Origin: an uncultured Varibaculum sp.
Lineage (GTDB): Bacteria > Actinomycetota > Actinomycetes > Actinomycetales > Actinomycetaceae
Assembly: GCA_947255165.1 (NCBI GenBank)
Contig: CAMYFZ010000025.1
Coordinates: 1 to 22,430 of the forward strand
Reading direction: 5' to 3'
DNA: 22,430 bases
Shown: one piece after another, positions 1-8,133 of the stretch
Numbering within the stretch: position 1 is the first letter of the stretch
Layout: every line of letters begins with the position of its first letter
Program-made: the position numbers and the translations under genes
The notes under the pieces: model-generated
The model's input: only the letters and a program-made list of their open reading frames with translations
The model's database searches: none
What the model was told of the DNA's origin: nothing

Positions 1-797
1 CTCGCTCCCAGCGGGTGCGGACCCTAGTCAATCTGTCTAGGCGTAGTTTTCGTTTCAAGCAAGGATTACTCCTGGTAGAAGGGCCGCAGGCCTGCCGGGA
101 GTTGCTGCGTTTCTACCCGGACGCGGTTCGTGATGTTTATCTTGGTACCGATGCGCCCTCCCCCGCAATCCAGGTGGCGCAAGAGGCGCTAGGGGTTACT
201 TCCTGGGTGCATCCGGTAGCACCACAGGTAATGAAGCTATTTGCGCCCTCGGCGCAAGGAGTCGCCGCCACCGCCGATCTTACGTTACTCCCTAGCGAAA
301 CCCTTCCGCTCCCTAAGGCTTTGGGTGAGGGCGTCTGGGCAGTGTGCGCGCGAGTGCAAGATCCCGGAAACCTGGGGACGATTATTCGGATCGCCGATGC
401 CTGCGGTTTGGCGGGGGTGCTGGTCTTGGAAGGCTGCGCAGATCCCTCTGGTCCGAAAGTGATCCGCTCCAGTGCCGGGAGCCTGTTTCACCTGCCGGTA
501 TACTCCGGCGCCTCCTTCTATTCTTTAGCCGGATTGAGCGCGGAAAACGATGGCTACCTGGTGGGTCTATCGGGAACAGCCGAAACAGATCTCCCTACTT
601 TTACTACCTCTGGGATGGTAACTGCGGCGCCGCTATTTATCTGCCTGGGTAACGAAGCCCAAGGTTTAAGTAGCGAGGAAATCGCCCTCTGTAATGAAAC
701 CATTGCCATCCCTATGTGGGGGCATGCCGAGTCTCTAAACGTGGCGACTGCCGCGGCGATTGCCCTGCACGCCATCGCCAGTGCGCGTATTCGCTAA
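1..797 (+). CDS. SpoU/TrmH-family RNA 2'-O-methyltransferase, 5' truncated
   Basis: S-adenosylmethionine-dependent ribose methyltransferase of the SPOUT class, acting on rRNA or tRNA. All three C-terminal SpoU motifs are visible: DPGNLGTIIRIADACG, then FICLGNEAQGL, then IPMWGHAESLNVATAAAIAL; together they build the knotted cofactor site. The N-terminal part (FRFKQGLLLVEGPQACRELL) is the usual substrate-binding segment. The frame is open to base 3 and reads RSQR before the GTG at 15; R-V-R-T-L-V-N-L fits the conserved start region of this family, so GTG 15 is probably an internal valine and the true start lies left of the window. In actinobacteria such a gene often follows rpmI-rplT and precedes pheST, but the upstream side is not visible and pheS is not downstream here. 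The exact target nucleotide cannot be told. Confidence 0.93.
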   Translation, partial: RSQRVRTLVNLSRRSFRFKQGLLLVEGPQACRELLRFYPDAVRDVYLGTDAPSPAIQVAQEALGVTSWVHPVAPQVMKLFAPSAQGVAATADLTLLPSETLPLPKALGEGVWAVCARVQDPGNLGTIIRIADACGLAGVLVLEGCADPSGPKVIRSSAGSLFHLPVYSGASFYSLAGLSAENDGYLVGLSGTAETDLPTFTTSGMVTAAPLFICLGNEAQGLSSEEIALCNETIAIPMWGHAESLNVATAAAIALHAIASARIR

Positions 798-825
798 ACG
801 GGTTAGGATTCCCCACAAGCCCTAA

Positions 826-1104
826 CTATTCCAAAAGGTCAGAATGACTACCAGTCCTAGTCAGCGATAGAACTAACTGCTGGCTACTGATCTTATAGAT
901 CAGTAGCCAATCAGGGCGAATATGACATTCGCGATGCCCCAACCAGTTTCCCGTTAGTGCGTGATCCTTTAGTGTTTTTGGAAGTGCTTCTCCAGCTGCT
1001 AACAACCGGATAACGTCATCTAGCTCCTCTATGGGCAGCCCGCGCCGAATAGCCTGCTTGTAGTCTTTCTTAAACCGGCTAGTCCATTGGATCTGGTAGC
1101 TCAT
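826..1104 (-). CDS. yafQ: YafQ/RelE-superfamily mRNA interferase toxin
   Basis: 92-residue toxin of the type II YafQ family, the same length as E. coli YafQ; family members cut mRNA in the ribosomal A site. The core HRECHIRPDWLLIYKI and the end TGSHSDLL are characteristic. By alignment from memory to E. coli YafQ, the catalytic set is present: H48, H61, D65, W66 and H87. The E. coli residue F91 is leucine (L91) here, a conservative change near the active site. The ATG overlaps the antitoxin stop by an ATGA-type overlap, so the two are translationally coupled. The gene converges on the methyltransferase at 797 with only 28 bases between stops. Neutralisation by the adjacent antitoxin is inferred from gene order. 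Confidence 0.93.
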   Translation of the reverse strand: MSYQIQWTSRFKKDYKQAIRRGLPIEELDDVIRLLAAGEALPKTLKDHALTGNWLGHRECHIRPDWLLIYKISSQQLVLSLTRTGSHSDLLE

Positions 1105-1376
1105 GATTTAAGTTCTTTTAAGGCATCTTCAACATCTACATAACGCTGGGCATCAGGATTGGAAAGCATTCTTTCCGATTCCGCCAACGCCAACTGGGTT
1201 TGATAGTTGGGAGATTTTTGACGGATTTCAAACGGAAATCCCCCCGCTTGGATAGCTTGACGCAAAAAGATATTGATTGCGGTAGTCATATTGACCCCTA
1301 GATCCCGAAAAATATCTTCGCTTTGCTGCTTAACATCTTTATCCATGCGCACACTAAAACTGGTAGTACCGGACAT
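1101..1376 (-). CDS. dinJ: DinJ/RelB-family antitoxin
   Basis: 91-residue antitoxin with an N-terminal ribbon-helix-helix DNA-binding part (TSFSVRMDKDVKQQSEDIFRDLG, where alternate residues of the strand face DNA, then MTTAINIFLRQAIQAGG) and a C-terminal tail that should wrap the toxin. The ATG at 1376 is chosen over the TTG at 1397 because AGGAGAGAGG stands seven bases before it; the TTG lies upstream of that ribosome binding site. The RHH dimer probably represses its own operon; the palindrome at 1423-1439, just upstream, is the natural operator candidate. First gene of a two-gene operon with the YafQ-type toxin. Confidence 0.93.
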   Translation of the reverse strand: MSGTTSFSVRMDKDVKQQSEDIFRDLGVNMTTAINIFLRQAIQAGGFPFEIRQKSPNYQTQLALAESERMLSNPDAQRYVDVEDALKELKS

Positions 1377-1422
1377 AGCAAATCCTCTCTCCTGCAATAA
1401 AATACATCTAAAATAAGTCTAT

Positions 1423-1439
1423 TATCTAGGCATTAGATA
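1423..1439. promoter_or_regulatory. Palindrome upstream of dinJ, candidate autoregulatory operator
   Basis: Perfect 6-bp inverted repeat TATCTA-GGCAT-TAGATA, 46 bases upstream of the dinJ ATG. Ribbon-helix-helix antitoxins bind such short dyads over their own promoter. On the minus strand a loose TTGCAT / TAGACT promoter pair straddles it, so a bound repressor would block polymerase. Function is inferred from position only. Confidence 0.45.
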
Positions 1440-1575
1440 TGCAATAGCTAGTTCATTCGTACTATCTGAGGGGCAGGGTGAGGGTGAAAATAGCTCCTGA
1501 GGTGACGCGATCCCTATAGTCAGGTATTTTGGCTTTGTTGAGGGCGCTCGAAAGTAACACCTGGAACCTAGAAGA

Positions 1576-1977
1576 TTATTTTGCGGGCTGGTTCGCGCAG
1601 TTGACACAGAGGCCAAAAATATCTGCCATATGCTCGATATCGCTGAACTGGTAACGCTGAGAAATCTCGGCAATCCACTGTTCTAACTGGTCATCTTGGA
1701 TATCGACGGTGTAGCCGCAGCTGCGACACACCAGGTGGTGATGGTGTCGGCGCGCCGCACAACGCCGATAGAGGGTTTCGCCCTCTTCCGAACGCAAACT
1801 ATCCAGCTCTCCTACCTCAGTTAGGTTCTGCAGGTTGCGGTAGACCGTAGCGAGTCCCACGGTTTGCCCGGCTGCCATTAGGGCAGCATGCACTTGCTGG
1901 GCAGAACGAAAATCGGTTTCATCAGCCATAATCGCCATGATCGCGTCCCGCTGCCGGGTTTTACGCTGCATCGCCAT
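1576..1977 (-). CDS. zur: Fur-family metalloregulator, probably zinc repressor Zur
   Basis: 133-residue Fur-superfamily repressor. The N-terminal winged helix (residues about 5-70) carries FRSAQQVHAAL and the recognition helix GLATVYRNLQNL. The dimerisation domain has a histidine-rich metal site (HHHH, residues 78-81) followed by C84-x2-C87 (CRSC), and a second pair C124-x2-C127 (CVNC) near the end, which together make the structural zinc site. The wording YRRC..RHHHHLVCRSCGYTVDI is closer to actinobacterial Zur than to Fur or PerR. ATG 1977 follows AAGGTAGGA by six bases; an in-frame ATG at 1971 is possible. It begins 30 bases after holA ends and is probably the last gene of the comEA-comEC-holA unit. 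Zinc rather than iron as ligand is inferred from sequence resemblance. Confidence 0.88.
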   Translation of the reverse strand: MAMQRKTRQRDAIMAIMADETDFRSAQQVHAALMAAGQTVGLATVYRNLQNLTEVGELDSLRSEEGETLYRRCAARRHHHHLVCRSCGYTVDIQDDQLEQWIAEISQRYQFSDIEHMADIFGLCVNCANQPAK

Positions 1978-2007
1978 CGCTTGTCCTACCTTCTTTCCTG
2001 TACCGCT

Positions 2008-2976
2008 TTACCGCTGCCGCAGCTGGCAGATTTTCCTAACCGCCGCCTCCAGGGCGTATTGCGCATCCCGGCTGGCGCCTTTAGCGTCCTCGTCAGCCTG
2101 GGCAATAATTTTAATCGCTGCCGCTAACTGCGAATCCTTCCATCCGCGCACTTCCCGCCGAGCTTTTTCCACCTGCCAAGGTGCCATTCCCAGCTGGGAA
2201 GGGTTTATTCCCCGCACGCTCACTTTTGCCAGGTTGCGAAACTTGAGGGCGAGCGCACCCCCAATTGCCACCGGTTCCACCCCGGAAGAAAATGCTTGTC
2301 GCAGCAGCACTAGGGAGCGCGAAAGATTCCCCACCGCCGCCGCATCGGCAACGTTAAATCCGGTAGCCCCTACCCGCGAACCATAGAACTGCTGTACTGC
2401 CTGCAAAGTTACCGCCTGTGGATAGTCAGAAACTAACTGGCGGGCAGCGCCGATTAGTTCCGCTAAATCCCCACCGAGGGCATCTACCAGCAGCTGCGCC
2501 CCAGCTGGCTCTATGCGTCCGCCGATGGTGCGTACTTCTTCGACTACTAAAGCCAGTTTGTCGCGGGCATTCTTTATTTTCGCGACTTTAACTTCCCTAG
2601 CTCCTGCCTTCTTTATCTTGTCTACCTGACGTTTTCCTTTATTGGAACCATCGTGAAGCGCTGCCACCCAGCAATCTGGTTGTGGGGCTGATAGATAGGC
2701 GGCCAAATCGTCGCCCAACTCTTCGTCGGCAGATTCAAAATCGGGAATTACTAACAGGCGGGCTTCCCTAAATAAAGAGGGCGAGGTCAAAGAATCAAGA
2801 GAGCCTGCCTGATACCCGGCGGCGGTCACCTCAGTCACTGCTAGGGCCGGATCCTGGTTTCGTCCCAGTTGCTTTAAGCGGGTAAGGGCGCGATCTGCCA
2901 GCAGTTTTTCTGGTCCGCGAATCAATACTGCGGATGCCAGGGTGCAATCGCGCCAACTCATCTGCTTTGAGGCCAT
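2008..2976 (-). CDS. holA: DNA polymerase III delta subunit (clamp loader)
   Basis: 322-residue delta subunit of the clamp-loader complex, which opens the beta sliding clamp. The N-terminal segment ASAVLIRGPEKLLADRAL is the degenerate AAA+ start region of HolA, which lacks a working Walker A motif; the middle part has the usual LFREARLLVI and the C-terminal collar domain is rich in short helices (residues 200-320). The start ATG lies inside the last codons of comEC (19-base overlap), which suggests translational coupling. holA next to comEC is a common bacterial arrangement; rpsT, which often follows on the opposite strand, is not present and zur is found instead. Confidence 0.95.
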   Translation of the reverse strand: MASKQMSWRDCTLASAVLIRGPEKLLADRALTRLKQLGRNQDPALAVTEVTAAGYQAGSLDSLTSPSLFREARLLVIPDFESADEELGDDLAAYLSAPQPDCWVAALHDGSNKGKRQVDKIKKAGAREVKVAKIKNARDKLALVVEEVRTIGGRIEPAGAQLLVDALGGDLAELIGAARQLVSDYPQAVTLQAVQQFYGSRVGATGFNVADAAAVGNLSRSLVLLRQAFSSGVEPVAIGGALALKFRNLAKVSVRGINPSQLGMAPWQVEKARREVRGWKDSQLAAAIKIIAQADEDAKGASRDAQYALEAAVRKICQLRQR

Positions 2977-4580
2977 GCTTCAACATTGCCACCGATCCGC
3001 GTTTTTGCAAAGTAGCAGCGGAAAATATAGCTCAAACCGGCAATGATCACCCCCAACGCCAAAATCCCGGTAGCACCTGACGGCCAGGGCAGGATCGCGA
3101 AACGGTTGGCGGCAACCACTCGGGCAACCGTCATTACCCAGCTACACCCGGCACCCAGTATTCTCGCTAATAAAGTTCCCGGCAGTGGCAAGAACGTCAG
3201 GCAGGCTCCTCCCCAAATCAGCAGGGTAACTACCGGAGCGATTGCCACATTAGCCAACACGGTTAGGGTGTTGATCCCTGGACGGATTAGCAACTGTCCC
3301 GGTAAGCAGGCTAGCTGCGCTACCAGGCTGACAGCGCTAACGGAGAGGAAAGCCGCTATAAACTTCCGGAAAAACTCGGGATTTTTTGGATACTTATCAG
3401 ATAGCATTCGGGGCACTCGCGCGCTCCCCGATCTTTTCATTGCCCCCAATCCATTTCGCAGTTTTTCCTCTAACGGTTTCGCGACCAGTACAATCGCTGC
3501 GGTGGAACTGACTGATAATAAAAATCCGGCGTCAGCCCCAAAACCAGGTTCAAAGATTAAAAGACCGATGATCGCGATTTCCAGGGCTGAAAAAGAAGCT
3601 GGCTCTCTGCCTCTACCTAGAGCCAGCACGGCCACCATCCCCATTACTGCAGCGCGTAGCAGCGAGGGGGCAGGGCCTAGTAACAGACAGTATCCCACTA
3701 GCAAACTTCCACACGCTCCCAGGCGCCAGCGACGTTTCAAACCGGCAGTTACCAGTGCCACCAGAGCAATCAGAACCGAGATATGCATTCCGGATACACA
3801 GGTAATATGCACAATTCCCGCAGTTTTCAGCGCTTCAGTATCTGCGGAGGCGTCAGCGCGGATACCCAGAATCATGGCCGGCAGCAGCGTGGCTGCTGCC
3901 GAGGATTTTACGGCAACCAGTTTTTCTTCCAGCCGGACGACGAACTTTTGTTTGAGGGCCGCCGCCCCGCGCGGCCCGGCCCGGATTTTAGGGGTAGCTA
4001 CTATTTGTGCGGGGATCTCAAAAAGAGTATTCGCACTGGTAACGCCAACACTTTCCAGACCAGATTCCGTGGTTCGCTGCGGTTTTTCCAGTTTCAGGCT
4101 GGTTTCTAGGACGGTTCCGCGCGGATATTTAGGCAGGCGCTGACCGAAGGCCACCACTTTCAGGCAGGTTTTTACCGCCGGAGCGGGCGGCAGTCTCGCT
4201 TCCAATAGCTGCAAGGAAGTTATTTGTTGGTCACTGCCGGGCGCATATTTTCGCGGCGGCGCTTCTACCATGGCCAGCACTTTTACCTGGTCAATATCTC
4301 CTTGCCAAGCGCGCGCTAAGGGGTCTGCCGCCAGCTGCCGAGCGGCCTGCGAAACAGACAAACCGACCCCGCCAAATGCGGCTAACGCCAGGGCTAACGT
4401 TAACCCTACCTGCACTAAACGCTGGAAATAAACGGCAATCAGCAGCGCCGCCGCAATCGCCAGCGCTAAGGCACTGACAATCGGCTCTAGGTCCAAGGGC
4501 AAGGCCGGTAGAATCAGCGCCCCTAGCCAGGCAGACACCGCCGCTGGCAATAACCGTAGATCCAGGATTCGCCGGTTCAT
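2958..4580 (-). CDS. comEC: ComEC/Rec2-family DNA uptake channel
   Basis: 540-residue polytopic membrane protein. The N-terminal hydrophobic stretches (about residues 10-75) are followed by a soluble OB-like region (about 95-200) and the competence domain, whose signature HITCVSGMH is at residues 258-266 and continues into several membrane helices to about residue 525. ComEC carries single-stranded DNA across the cytoplasmic membrane in transformation. The protein stops after the competence domain and has no C-terminal metallo-beta-lactamase-like nuclease domain, unlike B. subtilis ComEC (about 775 residues); this short form is common in actinobacteria. It starts seven bases after the comEA stop and overlaps holA. 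Whether the strain is competent cannot be judged here, as no type IV pilus genes are in the window. Confidence 0.95.
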   Translation of the reverse strand: MNRRILDLRLLPAAVSAWLGALILPALPLDLEPIVSALALAIAAALLIAVYFQRLVQVGLTLALALAAFGGVGLSVSQAARQLAADPLARAWQGDIDQVKVLAMVEAPPRKYAPGSDQQITSLQLLEARLPPAPAVKTCLKVVAFGQRLPKYPRGTVLETSLKLEKPQRTTESGLESVGVTSANTLFEIPAQIVATPKIRAGPRGAAALKQKFVVRLEEKLVAVKSSAAATLLPAMILGIRADASADTEALKTAGIVHITCVSGMHISVLIALVALVTAGLKRRWRLGACGSLLVGYCLLLGPAPSLLRAAVMGMVAVLALGRGREPASFSALEIAIIGLLIFEPGFGADAGFLLSVSSTAAIVLVAKPLEEKLRNGLGAMKRSGSARVPRMLSDKYPKNPEFFRKFIAAFLSVSAVSLVAQLACLPGQLLIRPGINTLTVLANVAIAPVVTLLIWGGACLTFLPLPGTLLARILGAGCSWVMTVARVVAANRFAILPWPSGATGILALGVIIAGLSYIFRCYFAKTRIGGNVEAWPQSR

Positions 4581-4587
4581 ACCTTGC

Positions 4588-5361
4588 CTAAAGGCTGATC
4601 ATATCTGCCAGGGCAGCATATTTTTTCTCTCCGATTCCGGAAACATTCTTTAAATCTTCAACGCTTTGGAATCTTCCCTGTGCTTTACGATAGGCAACTA
4701 TCCGTTGTGCTAAAGCTTCCCCCACCCCCGGGAGCTGCTCTAGCTGCTGCTCGGAGGCCTCATTAATAGATATTTTTCCGCCTGCTCCGCTTTCTCCTGC
4801 TGGACTGGCCCCGGCTTCCTCGCTATTTCCCGCTCCTGACCCCGCGGCATCTTCAATTCCGACCCGGAGCTGTTCCCCGTCGCTCACCCTCCGGGCTAGG
4901 TTTAATCCCGATAGATCGGTGCCCGCCAGTGCCCCTCCGGCGGCTTTAATCGCGTCCTGGACCCGGGCGGAAGCATCCAGGCTCACTACTCCCGGTTTAT
5001 TAACTTTTCCCACCACATCGACCATCACAGTACCGCTAGCCGCAGGAGAAGAGCCCGGAGCTGCCGGGGCAGCAGAACTACTGGAACTAGGGGGTGTAAG
5101 AGAGGCTTTGGTAGTAGGAGTTTTACTTTGTGCCCACCCCGCCATTACCGCCACGATTACTATTGCTACCAGCGCAGCTGCCACGACTCGCGGGGAAGGG
5201 GCCAGCCGAAGGCGGGGACCATTTGGCCCAGAGCGCAGACGGGTTTCCGCCTGCTGTAATAACTGTTGCGCCCGAGGAGTCTGGGAAGACGCCTGCCGAA
5301 ACTGAGAGCGGGTATAGCTAGGTTTTTCTGAAGCCATAGAGTGAAAGTAAGCTGCTACCAC
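4588..5361 (-). CDS. comEA: ComEA-family helix-hairpin-helix DNA-binding protein
   Basis: 257-residue membrane-anchored DNA receptor for competence. Order of parts: a charged cytoplasmic N-terminus, one membrane helix (about residues 59-77), a Ser/Pro/Ala-rich linker, an SLBB domain (VMVDVVGKVNKPGVVSL onward, about 110-165), a Gly/Ala/Glu linker, and a double helix-hairpin-helix at the C-terminus (SINEASEQQLEQLPGVGEAL and VEDLKNVSGIGEKKYAAL). The start is uncertain: GTG 5361 has GGAGGGA almost touching it, while ATG 5337 (MASEKPS) has no visible ribosome binding site. First gene of the comEA-comEC-holA-zur run, so its promoter should lie in 5362-5565. Confidence 0.93.
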   Translation of the reverse strand: MVAAYFHSMASEKPSYTRSQFRQASSQTPRAQQLLQQAETRLRSGPNGPRLRLAPSPRVVAAALVAIVIVAVMAGWAQSKTPTTKASLTPPSSSSSAAPAAPGSSPAASGTVMVDVVGKVNKPGVVSLDASARVQDAIKAAGGALAGTDLSGLNLARRVSDGEQLRVGIEDAAGSGAGNSEEAGASPAGESGAGGKISINEASEQQLEQLPGVGEALAQRIVAYRKAQGRFQSVEDLKNVSGIGEKKYAALADMISL

Positions 5362-5524
5362 TCCCTCCGCAATTATTTAATAATTCGCAACAGGAAAAAG
5401 TAACCGTGACTACCGCGGGGGACAAACCCCCATAGGAAGCCGCAGCGGAAAGATTTCAACTAAGCTAGCTAGATTTTCCTCTAGGTAAGGCTCCAGTACC
5501 CGCCAAATAAACTCTCTTGCGGGC

Positions 5525-5536
5525 GCGGATATCCGC
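5525..5536. repeat. 12-bp perfect palindrome
   Basis: GCGGATATCCGC, a perfect dyad in the 204-base gap between rluD and comEA. It has no T-run after it and so is not a convincing terminator; it could be a protein-binding site for comEA control or chance. Confidence 0.3.
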
Positions 5537-5565
5537 AACTTACTGGCGCGCTGACTCCGCCATAA

Positions 5566-6492
5566 TCATTTACTATCCCCGGTGCGTAACCGCTTCAAGG
5601 CGGTCTCCAAATCAGGGGTCAAAGGAGCCTCAAAACTCACTTGCTTGCCAGTTCTAGGATGGGCAAAGCTCAAAGAGGCCGCATGTAACCATTGACGTGT
5701 CAGCCCCAATTTCTTCGCTAACTGCGGATTGGGTCCATAAATGGGATCACCGACAACGCCATGCCCAATCGCCTGCATATGCACCCGAATCTGATGAGTC
5801 CGCCCAGTTTCCAGCTGGATCTCCAGCAGCGAAGCGCCGGGCAAAACCTCTAAAGTGCGATAATGGGTAATCGCCGCCCTTCCCCCCTCGACTACTGCCA
5901 TCTTGAAATCACGGGAGGGATGCCGCCCAATCGGGGCATTAATCGTTCCCTGCGTCGGATCTGGGTATCCCTGCACCAAGGTGTGATAAATCTTTTTCAC
6001 CCGGCGGGCGCGAAAATCCTCCTGGAGTTGCCGGTACGCTAACTCCGACTTCGCCACCACCATGGCACCGGAAGTTCCCACATCTAAGCGATGAACAATT
6101 CCGGCGCGCTCTTGCGGCCCCGAGGTAGACACTTGATGCCCGCCCGCCAGTAGTGCTCCGATAACCGTCGGTCCGCTCCAGGCGGCGGCCGCATGGGCAG
6201 CCATCCCCACCGGTTTATTAACCACCACAATATCGGCGTCCTCATAAAGGATGGGGAGCTGCGCGGGGGTTTCTATACTTATTGGGGAGGCGTCGGGCAG
6301 CAGCACTTCCACCTGGTCACCAGGGAAAGCCTCGGCAGATTTGCGGGGATTTTTCCCGTTTACCTGTACGTCTTTTTGTTTAATCAGTTTGGCAACTAGG
6401 GAACGCGAAAGCTGCAATTCACTGGCTAATACCTGGTCAAGACGCATCCCCCGCACAGAATCGGGCAGATGCATCGAAACCCGTTCACGCAT
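5566..6492 (-). CDS. rluD: RluA/RluD-family 23S rRNA pseudouridine synthase
   Basis: 308-residue pseudouridine synthase with an N-terminal S4 RNA-binding domain (MRLDQVLASELQLSRSLVAKL, about residues 16-60) and the catalytic domain. The family motif GIVHRLDVGTSG holds the catalytic aspartate D137 (HRLD at 134-137); GRTHQIRVHM is the second conserved block. The frame is open 19 codons further upstream, but the ATG at 6492 is preferred: it overlaps the end of lspA (stop at 6485-6487) and follows GAGGTAAGG. lspA-rluD is a common bacterial pair. The position modified (1911/1915/1917 in RluD) is taken from family knowledge; an RluA- or RluC-like target is possible. Confidence 0.93.
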   Translation of the reverse strand: MRERVSMHLPDSVRGMRLDQVLASELQLSRSLVAKLIKQKDVQVNGKNPRKSAEAFPGDQVEVLLPDASPISIETPAQLPILYEDADIVVVNKPVGMAAHAAAAWSGPTVIGALLAGGHQVSTSGPQERAGIVHRLDVGTSGAMVVAKSELAYRQLQEDFRARRVKKIYHTLVQGYPDPTQGTINAPIGRHPSRDFKMAVVEGGRAAITHYRTLEVLPGASLLEIQLETGRTHQIRVHMQAIGHGVVGDPIYGPNPQLAKKLGLTRQWLHAASLSFAHPRTGKQVSFEAPLTPDLETALKRLRTGDSK

Positions 6493-7027
6493 CCTTACCT
6501 CGCACCCGCGCTGGTTTGTAGGCATGATTACCGCTGACTGAAGGCACACCCAGGACCACCAGCACCACCACGGTAATTACCCCCACCACGATGGCTATAT
6601 CCGCGATATTCCCTACGAAGATCGAACGGTAATTCAAAAAATCAATCACGTGCCCGCGAAAAATTCCCGGAGGACGAGTAAGCCGGTCAACCAGGTTTCC
6701 CAGCGCCCCGCCTGCCAGTAACCCTAGGGAGAGTTGCCAGGCAAGATTAGTCATGGCACGTCCACTCCAGATAATAATCGCCAGTACCGTCACTGCTATC
6801 ACGGAAAATACCCAGGTAAAGCTCTCCGCTAATGAAAAGGCTGCCCCGGGGTTACGTACCAGTTGGAGGCCGATGTAACCACCAATCAATGGTCTAGTAG
6901 GAGCCCCCACTTCCAGGACGCTAAGTGCCCATGCCTTGGTGAGTTGGTCAATGATCAGCACCGGTATCGCTACGAACACGAATATCACCAGCAGAGGTGC
7001 TACTTTTTGTTTTTTTCGCTGCTTCAT
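6485..7027 (-). CDS. lspA: Prolipoprotein signal peptidase (signal peptidase II)
   Basis: 180-residue membrane aspartic protease that cuts the signal peptide of diacylglyceryl-modified prolipoproteins. Four hydrophobic segments are visible. Conserved blocks: DQLTKAW (27-33), RNPGAAFSL (58-66), GNLVDRL (110-116), GHVIDFLN (125-132) and NIADIAI (140-146); the catalytic pair should be D129 and D143. The frame extends 26 codons upstream of ATG 7027, but that extension would run through the divIVA terminator stem and gives an atypical Arg/Trp-rich N-terminus, so ATG 7027 is used, with a modest GGGAAG before it. Overlaps rluD by eight bases. Confidence 0.95.
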   Translation of the reverse strand: MKQRKKQKVAPLLVIFVFVAIPVLIIDQLTKAWALSVLEVGAPTRPLIGGYIGLQLVRNPGAAFSLAESFTWVFSVIAVTVLAIIIWSGRAMTNLAWQLSLGLLAGGALGNLVDRLTRPPGIFRGHVIDFLNYRSIFVGNIADIAIVVGVITVVVLVVLGVPSVSGNHAYKPARVRGKDA

Positions 7028-7064
7028 TTTCTTCCCAGGTCGGTTAAGTCTAGGACTCAATTTA

Positions 7065-7103
7065 ATAAAAAAGCAGCGGCGCCACCACTTACGCGATGGC
7101 GCC
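7065..7103 (-). terminator. Intrinsic terminator of divIVA
   Basis: Seven-bp stem GGCGCCA/TGGCGCC (7078-7084 with 7097-7103) with a 12-base loop. Read on the minus strand it is followed by GCTGC and then a run of six T (7067-7072). It lies 48 bases after the divIVA stop and before lspA, so lspA-rluD needs either read-through or its own promoter. Confidence 0.75.
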
Positions 7104-7150
7104 ACCTTTCCCTACCCGGCTCTTAGGAGGGACTATGCTTTATTTAATAT

Positions 7151-7951
7151 TTATGCCTCTTGCGCGTCTAGCTGGCCGATCAAAGCCTGCAGATGCTCAC
7201 GGACCTTGTGACGGTAGTCGTTTTCGAAGGCCTTGAGGTCGTCAACGCGCGACTCCAGGTCTGCCCGCTCGGATTCTAGCTGCTCCAACACGCGGCGACG
7301 CTCGTCATTGGCTTCGCGTACGATCTGGTCACCCTTGAGACGGGAGTCTTCCAGAATCTGGTCGGCTTCTTGCTGACCGTTGCGCACGTATTCATCGTGT
7401 ACCCGTTGCGCCAGTGCCAGCATCGAAGTGGCATCCTCTGGCTGTTCCGCACTAGCCTGCGGTGCAGCTTGCGCGCTTTGCTGCGCCTGCGCTAGCTGTT
7501 CACGCAGCTGTTCGATTTCCGCCACGGCCTGCTGGGTCTCTGCCTGAGACTGTGCCAGCGCTGCCTGGGCTTCTCGCTGAGTTTGCGCCAGGTTAGCCTG
7601 CAGGGTCTGGATTTGCTCTCCGGCGTGGGGATCGCCCTCAGCGGCCGCTGCCTGGTACTGCTGCACCTGCGCCTGCATCTCCGCAATCTGCGCATTGGCG
7701 GTCTCTAGTTGAGCCTTGAGAGCCGCAGTCTCCTCGCCGCTGTCGCTGGGTGCCACCACCCCGCCGCTTGCTGCCTGCTGGCGCGCCTCATCTAGCTCAG
7801 ATTTTAAGGACGCATTTTGGTCCTGCAGGGTCGCAATGGTTTCTACGACCTGATCTAAAAACTCGTCAACTTCTTCTTGGTCGTATCCTTCACGGAACTT
7901 AGTCGCCTGGAATTGCTTCCAGTGAACGTCTTCAGCAGTCAGCAGAGCCAT
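7151..7951 (-). CDS. divIVA: DivIVA/Wag31 polar growth and septum protein
   Basis: 266-residue coiled-coil scaffold that recognises curved membrane at cell poles and septum and organises polar wall growth in actinobacteria. The N-terminal membrane-binding domain (MALLTAEDVHWKQFQATKF, then YDQEEVDEFLDQVVETI) is clear. A long Gln/Ala/Glu-rich heptad region (about residues 40-165) precedes a second conserved coiled coil (LAQRVHDEYVRNGQQEADQI, then an Arg/Glu-rich helix to residue 260). The ATG at 7951 is chosen over the upstream in-frame start at 7960 because GAGGTGACAGGT precedes it and because MALLTAEDV is the usual family start. It ends the ftsZ-sepF block, with a terminator behind it. The Gln/Ala-rich centre looks expanded, as is usual in long actinobacterial DivIVAs. 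Confidence 0.96.
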   Translation of the reverse strand: MALLTAEDVHWKQFQATKFREGYDQEEVDEFLDQVVETIATLQDQNASLKSELDEARQQAASGGVVAPSDSGEETAALKAQLETANAQIAEMQAQVQQYQAAAAEGDPHAGEQIQTLQANLAQTQREAQAALAQSQAETQQAVAEIEQLREQLAQAQQSAQAAPQASAEQPEDATSMLALAQRVHDEYVRNGQQEADQILEDSRLKGDQIVREANDERRRVLEQLESERADLESRVDDLKAFENDYRHKVREHLQALIGQLDAQEA

Positions 7952-8022
7952 ACCTGTCACCTCAGTTATCTATCGTATTTTTCCCGAGGTAGGCGCTTTA
8001 CCTGCCTGCGAGAACTTCTGCG

Positions 8023-8112
8023 CTATAGGTTGCAGTTGGAAACAAGCATACCGGAGTTCTGCTCAACTTCCACATCTTCAACAATAGTAACATCTGTGAT
8101 TTTCAGCAACAC
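8023..8112 (-). CDS. Possible 29-residue peptide between yggT and divIVA
   Basis: GTG-started short frame reading MLLKITDVTIVEDVEVEQN, then SGMLVSNCNL, then stop. It lies in the same frame as yggT, directly beyond the yggT stop (8134-8136), with AAGG touching the GTG but no properly spaced ribosome binding site. The composition (Val/Glu/Asp-rich, one Cys near the end) looks more protein-like than chance, but a 37-codon open stretch here is not statistically striking. No family recognised. Confidence 0.2.
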   Translation of the reverse strand: MLLKITDVTIVEDVEVEQNSGMLVSNCNL

Positions 8113-8133
8113 CTTAGGTAATTTTCTGCGATT

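Noticed and set aside
802..826. Hairpin GTTAGG/CCTAAC between the methyltransferase and the toxin gene
   Set aside because: Six-bp stem with no T-run in either direction; too weak to call a terminator.
3043..4143. Long open frame (366 codons) antisense to comEC
   Set aside because: Overlaps a certain comEC and reads as low-complexity Ala/Arg/Thr/Ser with no domain.
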